Assembly (NCBI RefSeq): GCF_920984665.1
Contig: NZ_CAKLBP010000001.1
Span: 958,858-1,022,857, forward strand
Direction: 5' to 3'
DNA length: 64,000 nucleotides
Source of the DNA: Pedobacter sp. Leaf170
Lineage (GTDB): Bacteria; Bacteroidota; Bacteroidia; Sphingobacteriales; Sphingobacteriaceae
Shown here: in pieces, positions 25,456-34,679 of the stretch
Numbering within the stretch: the first letter of the stretch is position 1
Layout: each line of letters opens with the position of its first letter
Made by a program: the position numbers and the translations under genes
The notes under the pieces: model-generated
What the model saw: the letters and a program-made list of their open reading frames with translations, nothing else
Told to the model about the DNA's origin: nothing
Databases searched by the model: none

Positions 25456-27985
25456 TCCATCAAAAAACCTTGTGCCCATTTCATGGATTTTTAAAATGGC
25501 CTGGCGGGATAGCCGCAAAAACCGTTCGCGTTTACTTCTTTTTATTTCCTCGATAGTTTTGGGCATTGCGGCACTTGTTGCCGTTTATTCTTTTAAGGAT
25601 AATTTACAAAGCGATTTAGACAGGCAGGCTAAAGAACTTACCGGTGCCGATTTAATTATCGAAAGCCGCAAGGCGATTAATAAGCAAACGGAAGCCAGGC
25701 TTAAAAATATGGGCGATGACCGGGCAACCGAAAGTACATTCGCCTCGATGGTATATTTTATCAAAGACGGTGGTAGCCGTTTGGTACAAATGAAAGCCTT
25801 GCAAGGCAATTACCCGTTTTATGGCACCATTGAAACTACGCCAATTAGTGCTGCCAAGAGTTTTTTTAATGATCAGGAAGCCTTAGTTGATAAAACATTG
25901 ATGCTTCAGTTTAACGCAAAAACCGGAGACTCGATAATTGTTGGCGATTTAAAATTTAAAATTGCAGGCACGCTTGATAAAGCACCCGGACAAACGGGCA
26001 TTGCAGCCAGCGTAGCCCCAATTGTTTACATACCATTAAAATATTTGGATAAAACCGGGCTTGTAAAAACCGGAAGCCGGATTAATTATAAATTTTATTA
26101 TAAGTTTAACAGCGATGATAAACTAAATGAAGTAGTTAAAAGTCTGCAGGCAAAAGCAGAAAAAGAAGGTTTGGATATTGATACCGTTGCCGAGCGGAAA
26201 GAACAAACCGGGCGCTCTTTCAGAGATTTAAACCGATTTTTAGCCTTAACCGGCTTTATAGCCTTATTACTTGGTTGTGTAGGGGTTGGAAGCGCTATTC
26301 ATGTTTACATTCAGGAGAAACTTTCTGCCATTGCAACGCTACGCTGCATGGGTTTAAGGGCTTGGGATGCATTTTATATTTATCTGATTCAGGTTTCCTT
26401 TATAGGTATAATTGCAGCATTGATAGGTGCCGTTTTAGGCACAGCAATTCAATTTCTGTTACCCATTGTTTTAAAAGATTTTCTACCGGTTGAGCTCAGT
26501 ATGCAAATTTCATGGTCGGCAATTGGCCAGGGATTATTACTTGGCCTGGCTATATCTGTTCTTTTTGCTTTACCATCGCTACTTTCTGTAAGACGGATTT
26601 CTCCTTTAAATGCAATTAGGGCAACATTTGAATCAAATACCAATAAAAAAAGAGATTATCTAAAAGGCTTTGTTTACCTGTTAATGGTTGCCTTTGTTGC
26701 AGGCTTTACTTATTTACAGATGGGAAGTTGGTTACAAACTTTGGTTTTCACCGTTGGGATCATGATTGCCTTTTTACTCTTGATGGCACTTTCCAGCCTG
26801 TTAATGTTTTTGGTCAAGAAACTAATACCAACCTCCTTAAGTTATTTATGGCGACAAGGTTTTGCTAATTTATATCGCCCGAACAATCAAACCTTAATGC
26901 TAACGGTCTCGATTGGGCTTTCAACGGCATTTATCTGTACGCTCTATTTTGTTCAGGGAATATTAATCAATCGGGTAACACTATCATCAGGAACAAACCA
27001 GCCTAATATGGTTTTATTTGATATTCAGACATCGCAAAAGCAAGCGGTTACAGATTTGACAAAGTCGTTCAAACTACCATTGATGAATCAGGTTCCGGTG
27101 ATTACCATGCGCATAGAAGAAATAAACGGAAAAAAAGCTGGTGATGATAGTACAAATACAAGAGCATTTAAAAATGAGCTCCGTGCAACTTATCAAGATA
27201 CTTTAACCGCAGCGGAAAAAATTATTGAGGGGAAATGGATACCAAAAGTAAATAATGCAAATGATGTAATTTATATTTCTTTAGATCAGAATTTTGCCCG
27301 AAGCATTAAAGTAAAGGTGAACGATAAAATCACGTTCAACGTACAGGGCATGCTATTACCAACCGTTGTTGGGAGCTTAAGGGAAGTAAACTGGACAAGG
27401 TTGCAGACCAATTTCAGAGTTGTTTTTCCGGGTGGCGTTTTAGAACAGGCGCCACAGTTTCATGTTTTAATGACGAGGGTTCCAAATAGCGAAACTTCTG
27501 CCCGCTTTCAGGGAAATGTTGTGCGCAAGTTTCCGAATATTTCTGTTATCGATTTAGGTTTGGTGCTAAAATTATTAGATGAGATACTAAGTAAAATTGG
27601 TTTTGTTATCCAATTTATGGCGGGTTTTAGTATGATTACCGGCTGGATAGTTCTTGTATCAGCTGTGCTAACCAGCAAAAACCAACGTATAAAAGAAAGT
27701 ATTTTACTTAGAACAATGGGAGCAAGCAGGAAACAAATATTAGCCATAAATGTAATTGAATACTTTTTTCTGGGCTTATTGGCTGCATCAGCAGGATTAA
27801 TGCTATCCTTAGCAGCAAGTTGGGGCTTAGCTAAATTTAGCTTCGATGCGAACTTCATTCCTCCGTTTTTGCCTACGGTTATATTATTTATCAGCGTAAT
27901 TGCGTTAGTAGTTATAACAGGGTATTTAAGCAGCAGAAGCATATTAAATAAGCCACCACTCCAGATTTTAAGGAATGAAAGTTAA
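25448..27985 (+). CDS. FtsX-type ABC transporter permease (YbbP-like)
   Basis: From ATG 25448 this is an 845-residue protein. It has one N-terminal helix (RLLLFISSIVLGIAALVAVY), a periplasmic domain, then three helices in an FtsX domain (about 255-400; CVGVGSAIHVYIQEKLSAIA). Further helices, a second periplasmic domain and a second FtsX domain follow at about 720-840 (TSKNQRIKESILLRTMGASR). The duplicated FtsX arrangement is that of YbbP. The complex probably extracts or exports a lipid or hydrophobic substrate, or works with the divergent esterase. This is inference from the tesA-ybbAP precedent. Confidence 0.88.
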   Translation: MHNPSKNLVPISWIFKMAWRDSRKNRSRLLLFISSIVLGIAALVAVYSFKDNLQSDLDRQAKELTGADLIIESRKAINKQTEARLKNMGDDRATESTFASMVYFIKDGGSRLVQMKALQGNYPFYGTIETTPISAAKSFFNDQEALVDKTLMLQFNAKTGDSIIVGDLKFKIAGTLDKAPGQTGIAASVAPIVYIPLKYLDKTGLVKTGSRINYKFYYKFNSDDKLNEVVKSLQAKAEKEGLDIDTVAERKEQTGRSFRDLNRFLALTGFIALLLGCVGVGSAIHVYIQEKLSAIATLRCMGLRAWDAFYIYLIQVSFIGIIAALIGAVLGTAIQFLLPIVLKDFLPVELSMQISWSAIGQGLLLGLAISVLFALPSLLSVRRISPLNAIRATFESNTNKKRDYLKGFVYLLMVAFVAGFTYLQMGSWLQTLVFTVGIMIAFLLLMALSSLLMFLVKKLIPTSLSYLWRQGFANLYRPNNQTLMLTVSIGLSTAFICTLYFVQGILINRVTLSSGTNQPNMVLFDIQTSQKQAVTDLTKSFKLPLMNQVPVITMRIEEINGKKAGDDSTNTRAFKNELRATYQDTLTAAEKIIEGKWIPKVNNANDVIYISLDQNFARSIKVKVNDKITFNVQGMLLPTVVGSLREVNWTRLQTNFRVVFPGGVLEQAPQFHVLMTRVPNSETSARFQGNVVRKFPNISVIDLGLVLKLLDEILSKIGFVIQFMAGFSMITGWIVLVSAVLTSKNQRIKESILLRTMGASRKQILAINVIEYFFLGLLAASAGLMLSLAASWGLAKFSFDANFIPPFLPTVILFISVIALVVITGYLSSRSILNKPPLQILRNES

Positions 27986-28076
27986 TTAAACCGAGATAAT
28001 TTCAAACTTAGAACCTTTTAGTAATCTGTGTGTTAGATAATTAACATCATTTATGTTAAACCTAAATTTGAAAAAC

Positions 28077-29318
28077 ATGATGAAATTTAAACTATACAGC
28101 TCATTGGTTGCAGGCGCTATGCTCATTTTTAGCTCTTGCTCTAAAGTAAGCGATGGCGGCGTTGAGGAAACCGGGCCAGAGCCAGCTCCCGGACCTGGTG
28201 TAGAAACCAGTGCACCCAACACAAACTACAAACCAGCATTTAGCGGACAAACAAGGGTTGGTAAAGTTGCCACCACCACAGCAATAAAGGGTACAGCAAT
28301 AGCCACTACCCTATCTTCTCCATGGGGTATTACGGCTTTGCCTGATGGAAGATTATTGATTACAGAAAAAGGTGGAACGATGCGCATTGCAACTACCACC
28401 GGCACAATCAGTGCAGCCATCACCGGGCTTCCGGCTGTTAATGCTTCTGGGCAAGGCGGTTTATTGGGCTTATGCATCGACCCACAGTTTAGCACCAACA
28501 GAATGGTTTATTGGGTATTTTCGCTTAGTTCAACCGGCGGAAATCAAACAGCGGTAGCCAAAGGCCGGCTTGCCGATAACGAAAAAACCATAGAAAATGC
28601 TACCATCATCTATCGTGCAAACCCGGCTTATAATGGAACATTGCATTATGGCGGCCGCATTTTGTTTGATAGAAACGGAAATTTATTAGTTAGCACCGGT
28701 GAACGTTCTGATTTGGCAACCCGACCGCTTGCGCAATCTGTTTCGGCTGCCTTAGGTAAAATTGTTAGAATTACTACCAGTGGCGCTGCTGCAGCAGGAA
28801 ACCCAACATTTTCAGGCTCGGGTGCATTACCAGAACTATATAGTATTGGTCATAGAAATCCGCAAGGCTTGGCTATACACCCTACAAGCGGCGATTTGTG
28901 GCAAAGTGAACATGGGCCACGAGGAGGCGACGAATTAAACCGGATTGTACCAGGCAGCAATTATGGCTGGCCAACCATTACTTATGGTATTGAATATAGT
29001 GGAGCAGCAATTGGCTCTGCAATACAACAACAAGATGGATTACAACAACCTGCATATTATTGGGACCCGGTAATTTCGCCCAGTGGAATGACTTTTTACA
29101 AAGGAAACCGCGTACCTGAATGGCAAAACAATCTTTTTATAGGCTCTTTAAGTGGTACACACATTGCCAGACTTGTAATTGAAAATAATCGGGTAATTAG
29201 TGAAGAAAGGTTATTGAGCAGCGAAGGTCAGCGTTTTAGGGATATTGCCCAAGGCACAGATGAAGCGCTTTATGCCATAACAGATGGCGGAAGATTATAT
29301 AAAATTGATAAGCAATAA
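28077..29318 (+). CDS. PQQ-type glucose/sorbosone dehydrogenase-like lipoprotein
   Basis: From ATG 28077 this is a 413-residue protein with a lipoprotein signal (AMLIFSSC) and a proline-rich linker (ETGPEPAPGPGVET). A six-bladed propeller of the GSDH family follows. Markers are SSPWGITALPDGRLLITEKG, NASGQGGLLGLCIDPQF, HYGGRILFDRNGNLLVSTGE, IGHRNPQGLA and SEHGPRGGDELNRI. The HYGGR and HRNPQG segments carry residues that bind PQQ and the catalytic His in soluble glucose dehydrogenase. It would oxidise aldose sugars at the cell surface. Whether PQQ is available to this organism cannot be told from here. Product gluconate would suit the gluconate operon 6 kb upstream. Confidence 0.88.
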   Translation: MMKFKLYSSLVAGAMLIFSSCSKVSDGGVEETGPEPAPGPGVETSAPNTNYKPAFSGQTRVGKVATTTAIKGTAIATTLSSPWGITALPDGRLLITEKGGTMRIATTTGTISAAITGLPAVNASGQGGLLGLCIDPQFSTNRMVYWVFSLSSTGGNQTAVAKGRLADNEKTIENATIIYRANPAYNGTLHYGGRILFDRNGNLLVSTGERSDLATRPLAQSVSAALGKIVRITTSGAAAAGNPTFSGSGALPELYSIGHRNPQGLAIHPTSGDLWQSEHGPRGGDELNRIVPGSNYGWPTITYGIEYSGAAIGSAIQQQDGLQQPAYYWDPVISPSGMTFYKGNRVPEWQNNLFIGSLSGTHIARLVIENNRVISEERLLSSEGQRFRDIAQGTDEALYAITDGGRLYKIDKQ

Positions 29319-29409
29319 AGTTTATTTAATTTTCTTTTAAGGATTTTTTACAGCTGTCCAATGCCGGGCGGCTGTTTTTATTTACAAGCTTCTACAAAAC
29401 AAAATTAGG

Positions 29410-29440
29410 TTTGAGAATCGCTCAATTTTTCATACTTTCG
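29410..29440 (+). promoter_or_regulatory. promoter of the Hsp70-like gene
   Basis: TTTG (29410-29413) and TACTTTCG (29433-29440) are separated by 19 bp. This fits the Bacteroidota -33/-7 consensus with one mismatch in the -7 box. Transcription would start near 29447, about 35 bp before the ATG at 29482. Confidence 0.6.
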
Positions 29441-29481
29441 CAACCCCCGCCGAAAAATCTGTAAAACAAACCTTCTACACA

Positions 29482-30747
29482 ATGAGCAAATACCTGTATG
29501 GAATCGACTTTGGAACAACGAATTCCGCTTTATCTATTTACGATGAACAAAAGGCAGAAATTATTGATACCATAATAATTCCTTCGCTCATTTACTTCCC
29601 GGAAAATCATGCATTGGCAGGAGAACAAAAATATGTTGTAGGCGAAAAAGCCATAGAAACCTATCTAGAGGACGGTATGAAGGGTCGTTTCATCAAATCC
29701 ATAAAGCAGATTTTATCAAGAAGCAGTTTTACAGAAACCCTAATTCAGAATAAGCGTTACAATGCTTCTGACCTGGTTGCTATTATCCTCACTGAATTAA
29801 AATCCAGAGCCGATAAAATTACAGCAACAGATTGTAAAAAGGCAGTTATCGGCAGACCTGTATTTTTTGATGATGATAACACCCAAAAAGATACGCTTGC
29901 CCAAAGCCGGCTAAATAAAGCTGCTGAAAAGGCTGGTTTTGAAGAACTTCGTTTTCAGTTTGAACCGATTGGCGCTGCATTTGCCTATGAGAAAACCATT
30001 CAACACAAAGAAAATGTTTTGGTAGCCGATATTGGTGGTGGAACAACAGATTTTACTTACCTGGTTTTAGACCCGGCAAAAGTTGGTAGCCAGGATAGAA
30101 AAAACGACATGATGGCTACGGGCGGTATTTATATCGGCGGTGATAGTTTTGATTCGGCATTTATGTGGGAACAAGGAACACCACACTTCGGTAAGAATAC
30201 ACAGTATGAGGCCAGTCCGGGGAAAAAATTGCTGGTTCCAAAATCGCTGTTTGCCAATATTTGTACCTGGGATAAAATGAACTTTTTTAATGGTTTAAGA
30301 ATAAAAAAAGACATTGAAAATTATTACTACTATTCTGGCAATAACCCGGAATTTAAAAATCTGATTACCTTGGTTGATAACAATCTAGGCTATTCTGTAT
30401 TTCAAGCTATTGAACGTACCAAGATTGAACTTTCCTCGCAAGACAAAAGCAATTTCAACTATAAAAACTTAGGGATTTCTATTGATGATTGGATTACTTC
30501 ATCAGATTATAATGCAATTATTGATAAAGATTTGAACCGGATTAATACATACCTCGACGAGTTCTTAAGCAAAAACAACATTAATCCAACCGAAATAAAT
30601 AGTTTGTTTTTAACGGGCGGAACATCACTCGTTCCGGCGGTACAAAATTTATTTAAAACTCGTTTCCCGCATATTAATTTAAACTCTGGCGATAACTTTA
30701 AAAGCGTTGCCAAAGGTTTGGCCTACAGTGGTTACCTTTTTAATTAG
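29482..30747 (+). CDS. Hsp70-family protein without substrate-binding domain (YegD-like)
   Basis: This 421-residue protein contains only the actin-like ATPase part of Hsp70. The phosphate-1 loop is YGIDFGTTNSALSIYD (residues 5-20), phosphate-2 is VLVADIGGGTTDFTYLVLD (about 178-196), and the adenosine loop is LFLTGGTSLVPAVQNLF (about 373-389). At two-thirds of DnaK length it lacks the peptide-binding lid, as in the YegD-like group. Clients are unknown. It has its own promoter and no dnaJ or grpE neighbour. Confidence 0.88.
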   Translation: MSKYLYGIDFGTTNSALSIYDEQKAEIIDTIIIPSLIYFPENHALAGEQKYVVGEKAIETYLEDGMKGRFIKSIKQILSRSSFTETLIQNKRYNASDLVAIILTELKSRADKITATDCKKAVIGRPVFFDDDNTQKDTLAQSRLNKAAEKAGFEELRFQFEPIGAAFAYEKTIQHKENVLVADIGGGTTDFTYLVLDPAKVGSQDRKNDMMATGGIYIGGDSFDSAFMWEQGTPHFGKNTQYEASPGKKLLVPKSLFANICTWDKMNFFNGLRIKKDIENYYYYSGNNPEFKNLITLVDNNLGYSVFQAIERTKIELSSQDKSNFNYKNLGISIDDWITSSDYNAIIDKDLNRINTYLDEFLSKNNINPTEINSLFLTGGTSLVPAVQNLFKTRFPHINLNSGDNFKSVAKGLAYSGYLFN

Positions 30748-30765
30748 GTTAGAGTTGCTTTCGTT

Positions 30766-30791
30766 ATTCTGAACTTGCTTCAGAATCTCTT
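30766..30791 (+). terminator. terminator-like hairpin after the Hsp70-like gene
   Basis: A perfect 8-bp inverted repeat ATTCTGAA / TTCAGAAT with a 5-base loop (30766-30786) is followed by CTCTTTTT, starting 18 bp after the stop codon. Confidence 0.6.
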
Positions 30792-30840
30792 TTTAAGTAT
30801 TACGTTTAGTTTTTGGAAATGTAAGCGCCGTTCTAATAGC

Positions 30841-30960
30841 GACCATCATTCCCGCCAAACCCGCCTACAGCTGGCAGGCACTTTACTTCTCCCGATGAAG
30901 TATGGGGATTCGTGTTCGCTTACATCGGGTTTAGCGACTAAGGTTGGTGAATAAAACCTT
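30841..30960. repeat. REP-like structured intergenic sequence
   Basis: GC-rich for this genome. CCCGATG (30891-30897) and CATCGGG (30923-30929) can pair, and CCTACAGCTGGCAGGC lies just before. TAGCGAC occurs near both ends (30837 and 30933). It looks like a non-coding dispersed repeat between two convergent genes. Confidence 0.45.
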
Positions 30961-30978
30961 TCAATATGTCGTTGAGCG

Positions 30979-32124
30979 CTATTTAACCAAATTACTATAT
31001 ACACAGTTTATTGCTTCCCTACTAAAATCTGGTATTCCATCGGTGTAAAGTGGGTTGCAGCCATTGGTAATAATCACAATACCGAAATCATTCTTTTTCG
31101 AAAAAAACATGGTGCTGTATAAGCCATAAGCAGAGCCTGTATGACCGGTAAGTTCTATACCTGGAATCAGCGTGCTGGTTTTTCTTAGGGCTAATCCGTA
31201 TTCTTCTGGTTCGGAAACTTTGGTTTGCATTAATTTTGAACTCTTTCTGGAGATAATGGTAACCCCATCCGATTTTCCAAAATTCATGTGCATTTTCATG
31301 TATTTCGCTAAATCAAGGGCCGATATTTTCATTCCGCCAGTTGGCGAAAAAATAGGCGTTGAATAACCCATAACATACTGGCTGATTTCGGTTCTTCGCG
31401 GCGCATAAGCTTGTGTAGCTTCTGTAAATACATTTGTTGCTGCATTGTATTCGTACAAGCTTGCAAAGCGAGTATTATCCAGTGAATCTACGCAGTAACC
31501 GCCATATAATTTCAGTGGGTTTGAAATATGCTTTTTAACATATTGGTCGAAACGTTCGCCTGAAATTTTTTCAATCAACGTACCAATCATATTATAATTT
31601 AGATTGCAATAATCATAAGTGCTTCCAGGTTCGTTATTGCTATAACATTTAGCCCAATCAGGGTTTTTATCCGGATTAATAACATTTAAACTCAAATATC
31701 CCTGACTATCATTAATACCTGATGTATGCGACATGACCATTTTAAGCGTAATTACTTTATCCGGGTACTTAGGATTTCTAATTTTAATACCCATCAAATC
31801 ACCAAAATCATCAGATAATTTTACCTTGCCAGCCTCAACCAATTGCATAATGGAGGTTGCAGAAAATGATTTTGAAATGGATGCAATGCGAAATATGCTC
31901 TGCTCATTCAATAATTCGTTTCTTTCAATATTTTTTAACCCATAAGATTTACTGAAAGCAATTTCATTATGTTTCACTATTGCGATGGAAACACCAACAG
32001 CTTTATATTTATCCATAATATCTTTGAATTCGGCTTCAAATTTTGGATTTTGAGCCGATGCCATTTTCGCAGTGAGCAGGCAAAATAAAATCAGGTTTAA
32101 GAAACGAATCAACTTTGTTTTCAT
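30979..32124 (-). CDS. serine hydrolase, beta-lactamase class C-like, secreted
   Basis: The protein from ATG 32124 has 381 residues. This start gives a clean signal peptide (MKTKLIRFLNLILFCLLTAK, ending MASAQ); the open frame runs 33 codons further but that part is unlike a signal. Motifs are SISK (in FRIASISKSFSATSIM), YCN (in TYDYCNLNYN) and HTG (in GHTGSAYGLYS). It is a complete set of class C-type active-site elements. The substrate is unknown. It is distinct from, but related to, the enzyme at 6310. It is divergent from the methylase gene with about 107 bp between the chosen starts. Confidence 0.87.
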   Translation of the reverse strand: MKTKLIRFLNLILFCLLTAKMASAQNPKFEAEFKDIMDKYKAVGVSIAIVKHNEIAFSKSYGLKNIERNELLNEQSIFRIASISKSFSATSIMQLVEAGKVKLSDDFGDLMGIKIRNPKYPDKVITLKMVMSHTSGINDSQGYLSLNVINPDKNPDWAKCYSNNEPGSTYDYCNLNYNMIGTLIEKISGERFDQYVKKHISNPLKLYGGYCVDSLDNTRFASLYEYNAATNVFTEATQAYAPRRTEISQYVMGYSTPIFSPTGGMKISALDLAKYMKMHMNFGKSDGVTIISRKSSKLMQTKVSEPEEYGLALRKTSTLIPGIELTGHTGSAYGLYSTMFFSKKNDFGIVIITNGCNPLYTDGIPDFSREAINCVYSNLVK

Positions 32125-32231
32125 TAGAACAGGGTTTAAAGATTTAATTGTGGTAAAAAAGCTTCTATTATGGAAAGCCCGGATCAATCTATTTTTATAA
32201 CTTGCGAGATAATTAAGCAGCATTTACAGCT

Positions 32232-33140
32232 TTGCCAAACGAAATTAAATCTATAACAGCCAAACCATTTTTAAAATGGGCAGGAGGAAAAACGCAATTA
32301 ATTCCTGCTATTGAAAGCCTGTTACCCGAAAATATAAAAACTTTACAGGATTTAACCTACGTTGAGCCATTTATTGGCAGCGGTGCAGTATTTTTTTGGT
32401 TTATTCAGAAATTTAAAATCAAACACGCCATCATTAACGATGTTAATACCGATTTGATTAATGTTTACAAAGTGATAAAGCACACAGCGGCAAAGCTTAT
32501 TAAGCAACTCGAAAACATACAAACTCAATACTATTCGTTTTTTAATGAATCAGAAAAAAAAGCATTTTACCTAGATAAAAGAGCAATTTTTAATTCGAGA
32601 GCCACAACAGATATTGAGCATGCCGCCTTATTTATTTTCCTAAATAGAACTTGTTTTAATGGCTTGTACAGAGTTAATAAAAAGAATGAGTTTAACGTGC
32701 CTTTCGGTAGATATGCCAAGCCAAAAATAAGTGATGGCGCAAACATTTTGACCATAAGCGGTTTGTTGCAGGAGGTTACCATTTTGAATGGCGATTACGA
32801 AAACACGCTGAGTTTTGCCGGCAAAAATGCCTTTTACTATTTCGACCCGCCCTATAAACCCATCAGTAAAACAGCTTCTTTTAATGCCTACGCTAACGGC
32901 GGCTTTGATGATGCGGAACAAATAAGACTGGCAGAGTTTACAGAAAAGCTCACTACAGATAATAAATATTGGTTGTTGAGCAACTCTGATCCTAAAAACA
33001 TTAATCTGGATGATGTTTTTTTTGATCAGCTTTATGACAGACCATCAAATACAATTGTTAGGGTACAAGCCAAAAGAATGATTAATTCGAATGCCGCGAA
33101 ACGTGGTGCAATAAATGAAATTTTAATTGTGAATTATTAA
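32232..33140 (+). CDS. dam: DNA adenine N6-methyltransferase, Dam (D12) family
   Basis: This 302-residue protein has the D12-class signature FLKWAGGKTQLIPAI (residues 13-27; SAM-binding). EPFIGSGAVFFWF comes next, then the catalytic DPPY in AFYYFDPPYKPISKT near residue 200. It methylates adenine in a short target, probably GATC by family. The start is TTG (MPNEIKS); no ATG fits. No restriction enzyme is recognised beside it, so it may be an orphan methylase. The convergent 161-residue protein ends 6 bp away. Confidence 0.92.
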   Translation: MPNEIKSITAKPFLKWAGGKTQLIPAIESLLPENIKTLQDLTYVEPFIGSGAVFFWFIQKFKIKHAIINDVNTDLINVYKVIKHTAAKLIKQLENIQTQYYSFFNESEKKAFYLDKRAIFNSRATTDIEHAALFIFLNRTCFNGLYRVNKKNEFNVPFGRYAKPKISDGANILTISGLLQEVTILNGDYENTLSFAGKNAFYYFDPPYKPISKTASFNAYANGGFDDAEQIRLAEFTEKLTTDNKYWLLSNSDPKNINLDDVFFDQLYDRPSNTIVRVQAKRMINSNAAKRGAINEILIVNY

Positions 33141-33146
33141 TCGCAG

Positions 33147-33632
33147 TTAAAATCCATGCGCTTCCATTATCACGTCCAAATCTCTCCATTTTTTGCCTTT
33201 CGAAAAGTTTGCTGCATAAGCTGGTGTATGATTCTGAATTAAAACCTGGTGCATACCCAAACGTTTAACACGCTTCTTTAGAATGGCGTTGGCTTTGTTT
33301 TCTTCAGCAATCATGCCTGCATAAATTACGGTAAACCAAATATTTATTTCCAGCTCATCGGCTGGGTATTCTTTTGCAATCGCATCAATTAACCTTAAAA
33401 TTACCTGACTAATATTTTTATCCGTGAGCGTGTAAAACTTTATAAAATCGCTGTAGATTTTTTGAGTTGTGTATTTCCTACCCAAAACCTGCAATCGCTC
33501 AAAATACTCCGTATCCAGAGGTGCGTACCTACGTTCAATTGGTTTAGAAAGGTACACGCACCAATCATCAAAAGTTCCCTTATCAAATTCGATGCGTGTA
33601 GTATTGTTAATTTGTTTAATTAGCCTGGTCAT
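33147..33632 (-). CDS. conserved-looking protein of unknown function
   Basis: This 161-residue soluble protein is basic at its C-terminus and I do not recognise its family. Features are an N-terminal MTRLIKQINNTTRIEFDKGT, a compact helical middle (LRLIDAIAKEYPADELEINI), and a tail with IQNHTPAYAANFSKGKKWRD. It is convergent with the Dam-type methylase gene, 6 bp apart. The length and sequence do not match DpnII-type or MutH-like endonucleases that I know. No PD-(D/E)xK motif is obvious. Confidence 0.75.
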   Translation of the reverse strand: MTRLIKQINNTTRIEFDKGTFDDWCVYLSKPIERRYAPLDTEYFERLQVLGRKYTTQKIYSDFIKFYTLTDKNISQVILRLIDAIAKEYPADELEINIWFTVIYAGMIAEENKANAILKKRVKRLGMHQVLIQNHTPAYAANFSKGKKWRDLDVIMEAHGF

Positions 33633-33730
33633 TTCCCGAACGATTTTTATGTAATATCGGGATGCAGAATAAAGCTAATTATTTTTATAAAGTTTTCAAT
33701 ACTTATTTAATTATTTCTGAGGCACTTAAG

Positions 33731-34585
33731 TTATGATTTCATTGCTTTAAAAACAGCGATAATATCCTCATTTTCATATTCCGGAGCTGCTTTTTCAAAT
33801 GTATTTAAAGCTGTTTTTGCTAAAGGTGTATTTAAACCTTCATTTTTAGCCAGATTTAAATCTTTAACAATGTGCTTTAAAGCAAAAGCGGCATTATAAT
33901 TATCGTTTAAAATTGCTTCACCTTTTATTTTACTAAAGATATTCCCTATTGCACTATTTTCTATCAATGTAAGTAAGCTTTGAGTATCTATATTTTTAGA
34001 TTGAGCGAACAAAACTGCTTCCGCCAAACCTTGAGCATGTAGTGCTAATAAACCGTTAATGGCAAGTTTTGCATTATTCCCAGCGCTTGTTTCCCCAACC
34101 AACATTGCTAGTTTTCCTAGTTTATCAAATATTGGTTTTACCTCATTAAATGCTGCTTCATCGCCGCCAACCATAATAACCAAAGTACCGGTTTCAGCTT
34201 GCTTCACACTTCCAGATACTGGCGCATCCAGATAAGTGCCATTTTTTGCTTTACAAAGCAAAGCCATTTCCTTGCTTATGCCAGGCGAAACCGTACTCAT
34301 ATTTACAATAATTTTATTGCTTAAATCCTGCTCCAATAAGCCCTCGGCTCCTGTAAAAATTTGTTTAATTGCTTCATCATCAGAAACCATTAAAAAAACA
34401 ATATCGTTTAGTTTTAATAAATCAGCTGGACTTGCAGACACTTCCACACCCAAATCTAAAAGGCTTTGTGCTTTATCTTTATTACGATTAAACACCGTAA
34501 GTTTATAACCTGCCTTAATCAATTGTGCCGACATTGGTTTACCCATATTGCCTAAACCAATCCATCCGATATTTAATTTTTCCAT
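33731..34585 (-). CDS. NAD(P)-dependent oxidoreductase, 3-hydroxyisobutyrate dehydrogenase family
   Basis: This 284-residue protein has the nucleotide-binding glycine motif GWIGLGNMGKPMSAQLIKAG (residues 7-26). The substrate segment is YLDAPVSGSVKQAETGTLVI, containing the SG of the family signature DAPVSGG. The catalytic Lys region is AGNNAKLAINGLLAL (about residue 170). Members reduce semialdehydes such as succinic semialdehyde or glyoxylate, or oxidise 3-hydroxyisobutyrate; the exact substrate is open. It is divergent from the DNA alkylation repair gene, 94 bp between starts. Confidence 0.9.
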   Translation of the reverse strand: MEKLNIGWIGLGNMGKPMSAQLIKAGYKLTVFNRNKDKAQSLLDLGVEVSASPADLLKLNDIVFLMVSDDEAIKQIFTGAEGLLEQDLSNKIIVNMSTVSPGISKEMALLCKAKNGTYLDAPVSGSVKQAETGTLVIMVGGDEAAFNEVKPIFDKLGKLAMLVGETSAGNNAKLAINGLLALHAQGLAEAVLFAQSKNIDTQSLLTLIENSAIGNIFSKIKGEAILNDNYNAAFALKHIVKDLNLAKNEGLNTPLAKTALNTFEKAAPEYENEDIIAVFKAMKS

Positions 34586-34679
34586 CTCACAAATATCAAC
34601 AAAAACTCCATTGATTGTGCAAAAGCTTTTTTAAACCTGAGTAAAATTATAAGTTACTTTGTGGCATATTTATTTAACA

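Noticed and set aside
32232..33632. Restriction-modification system
   Set aside because: Only the methylase is recognisable. The neighbour shows no nuclease motif that I can identify, so I call the methylase an orphan.
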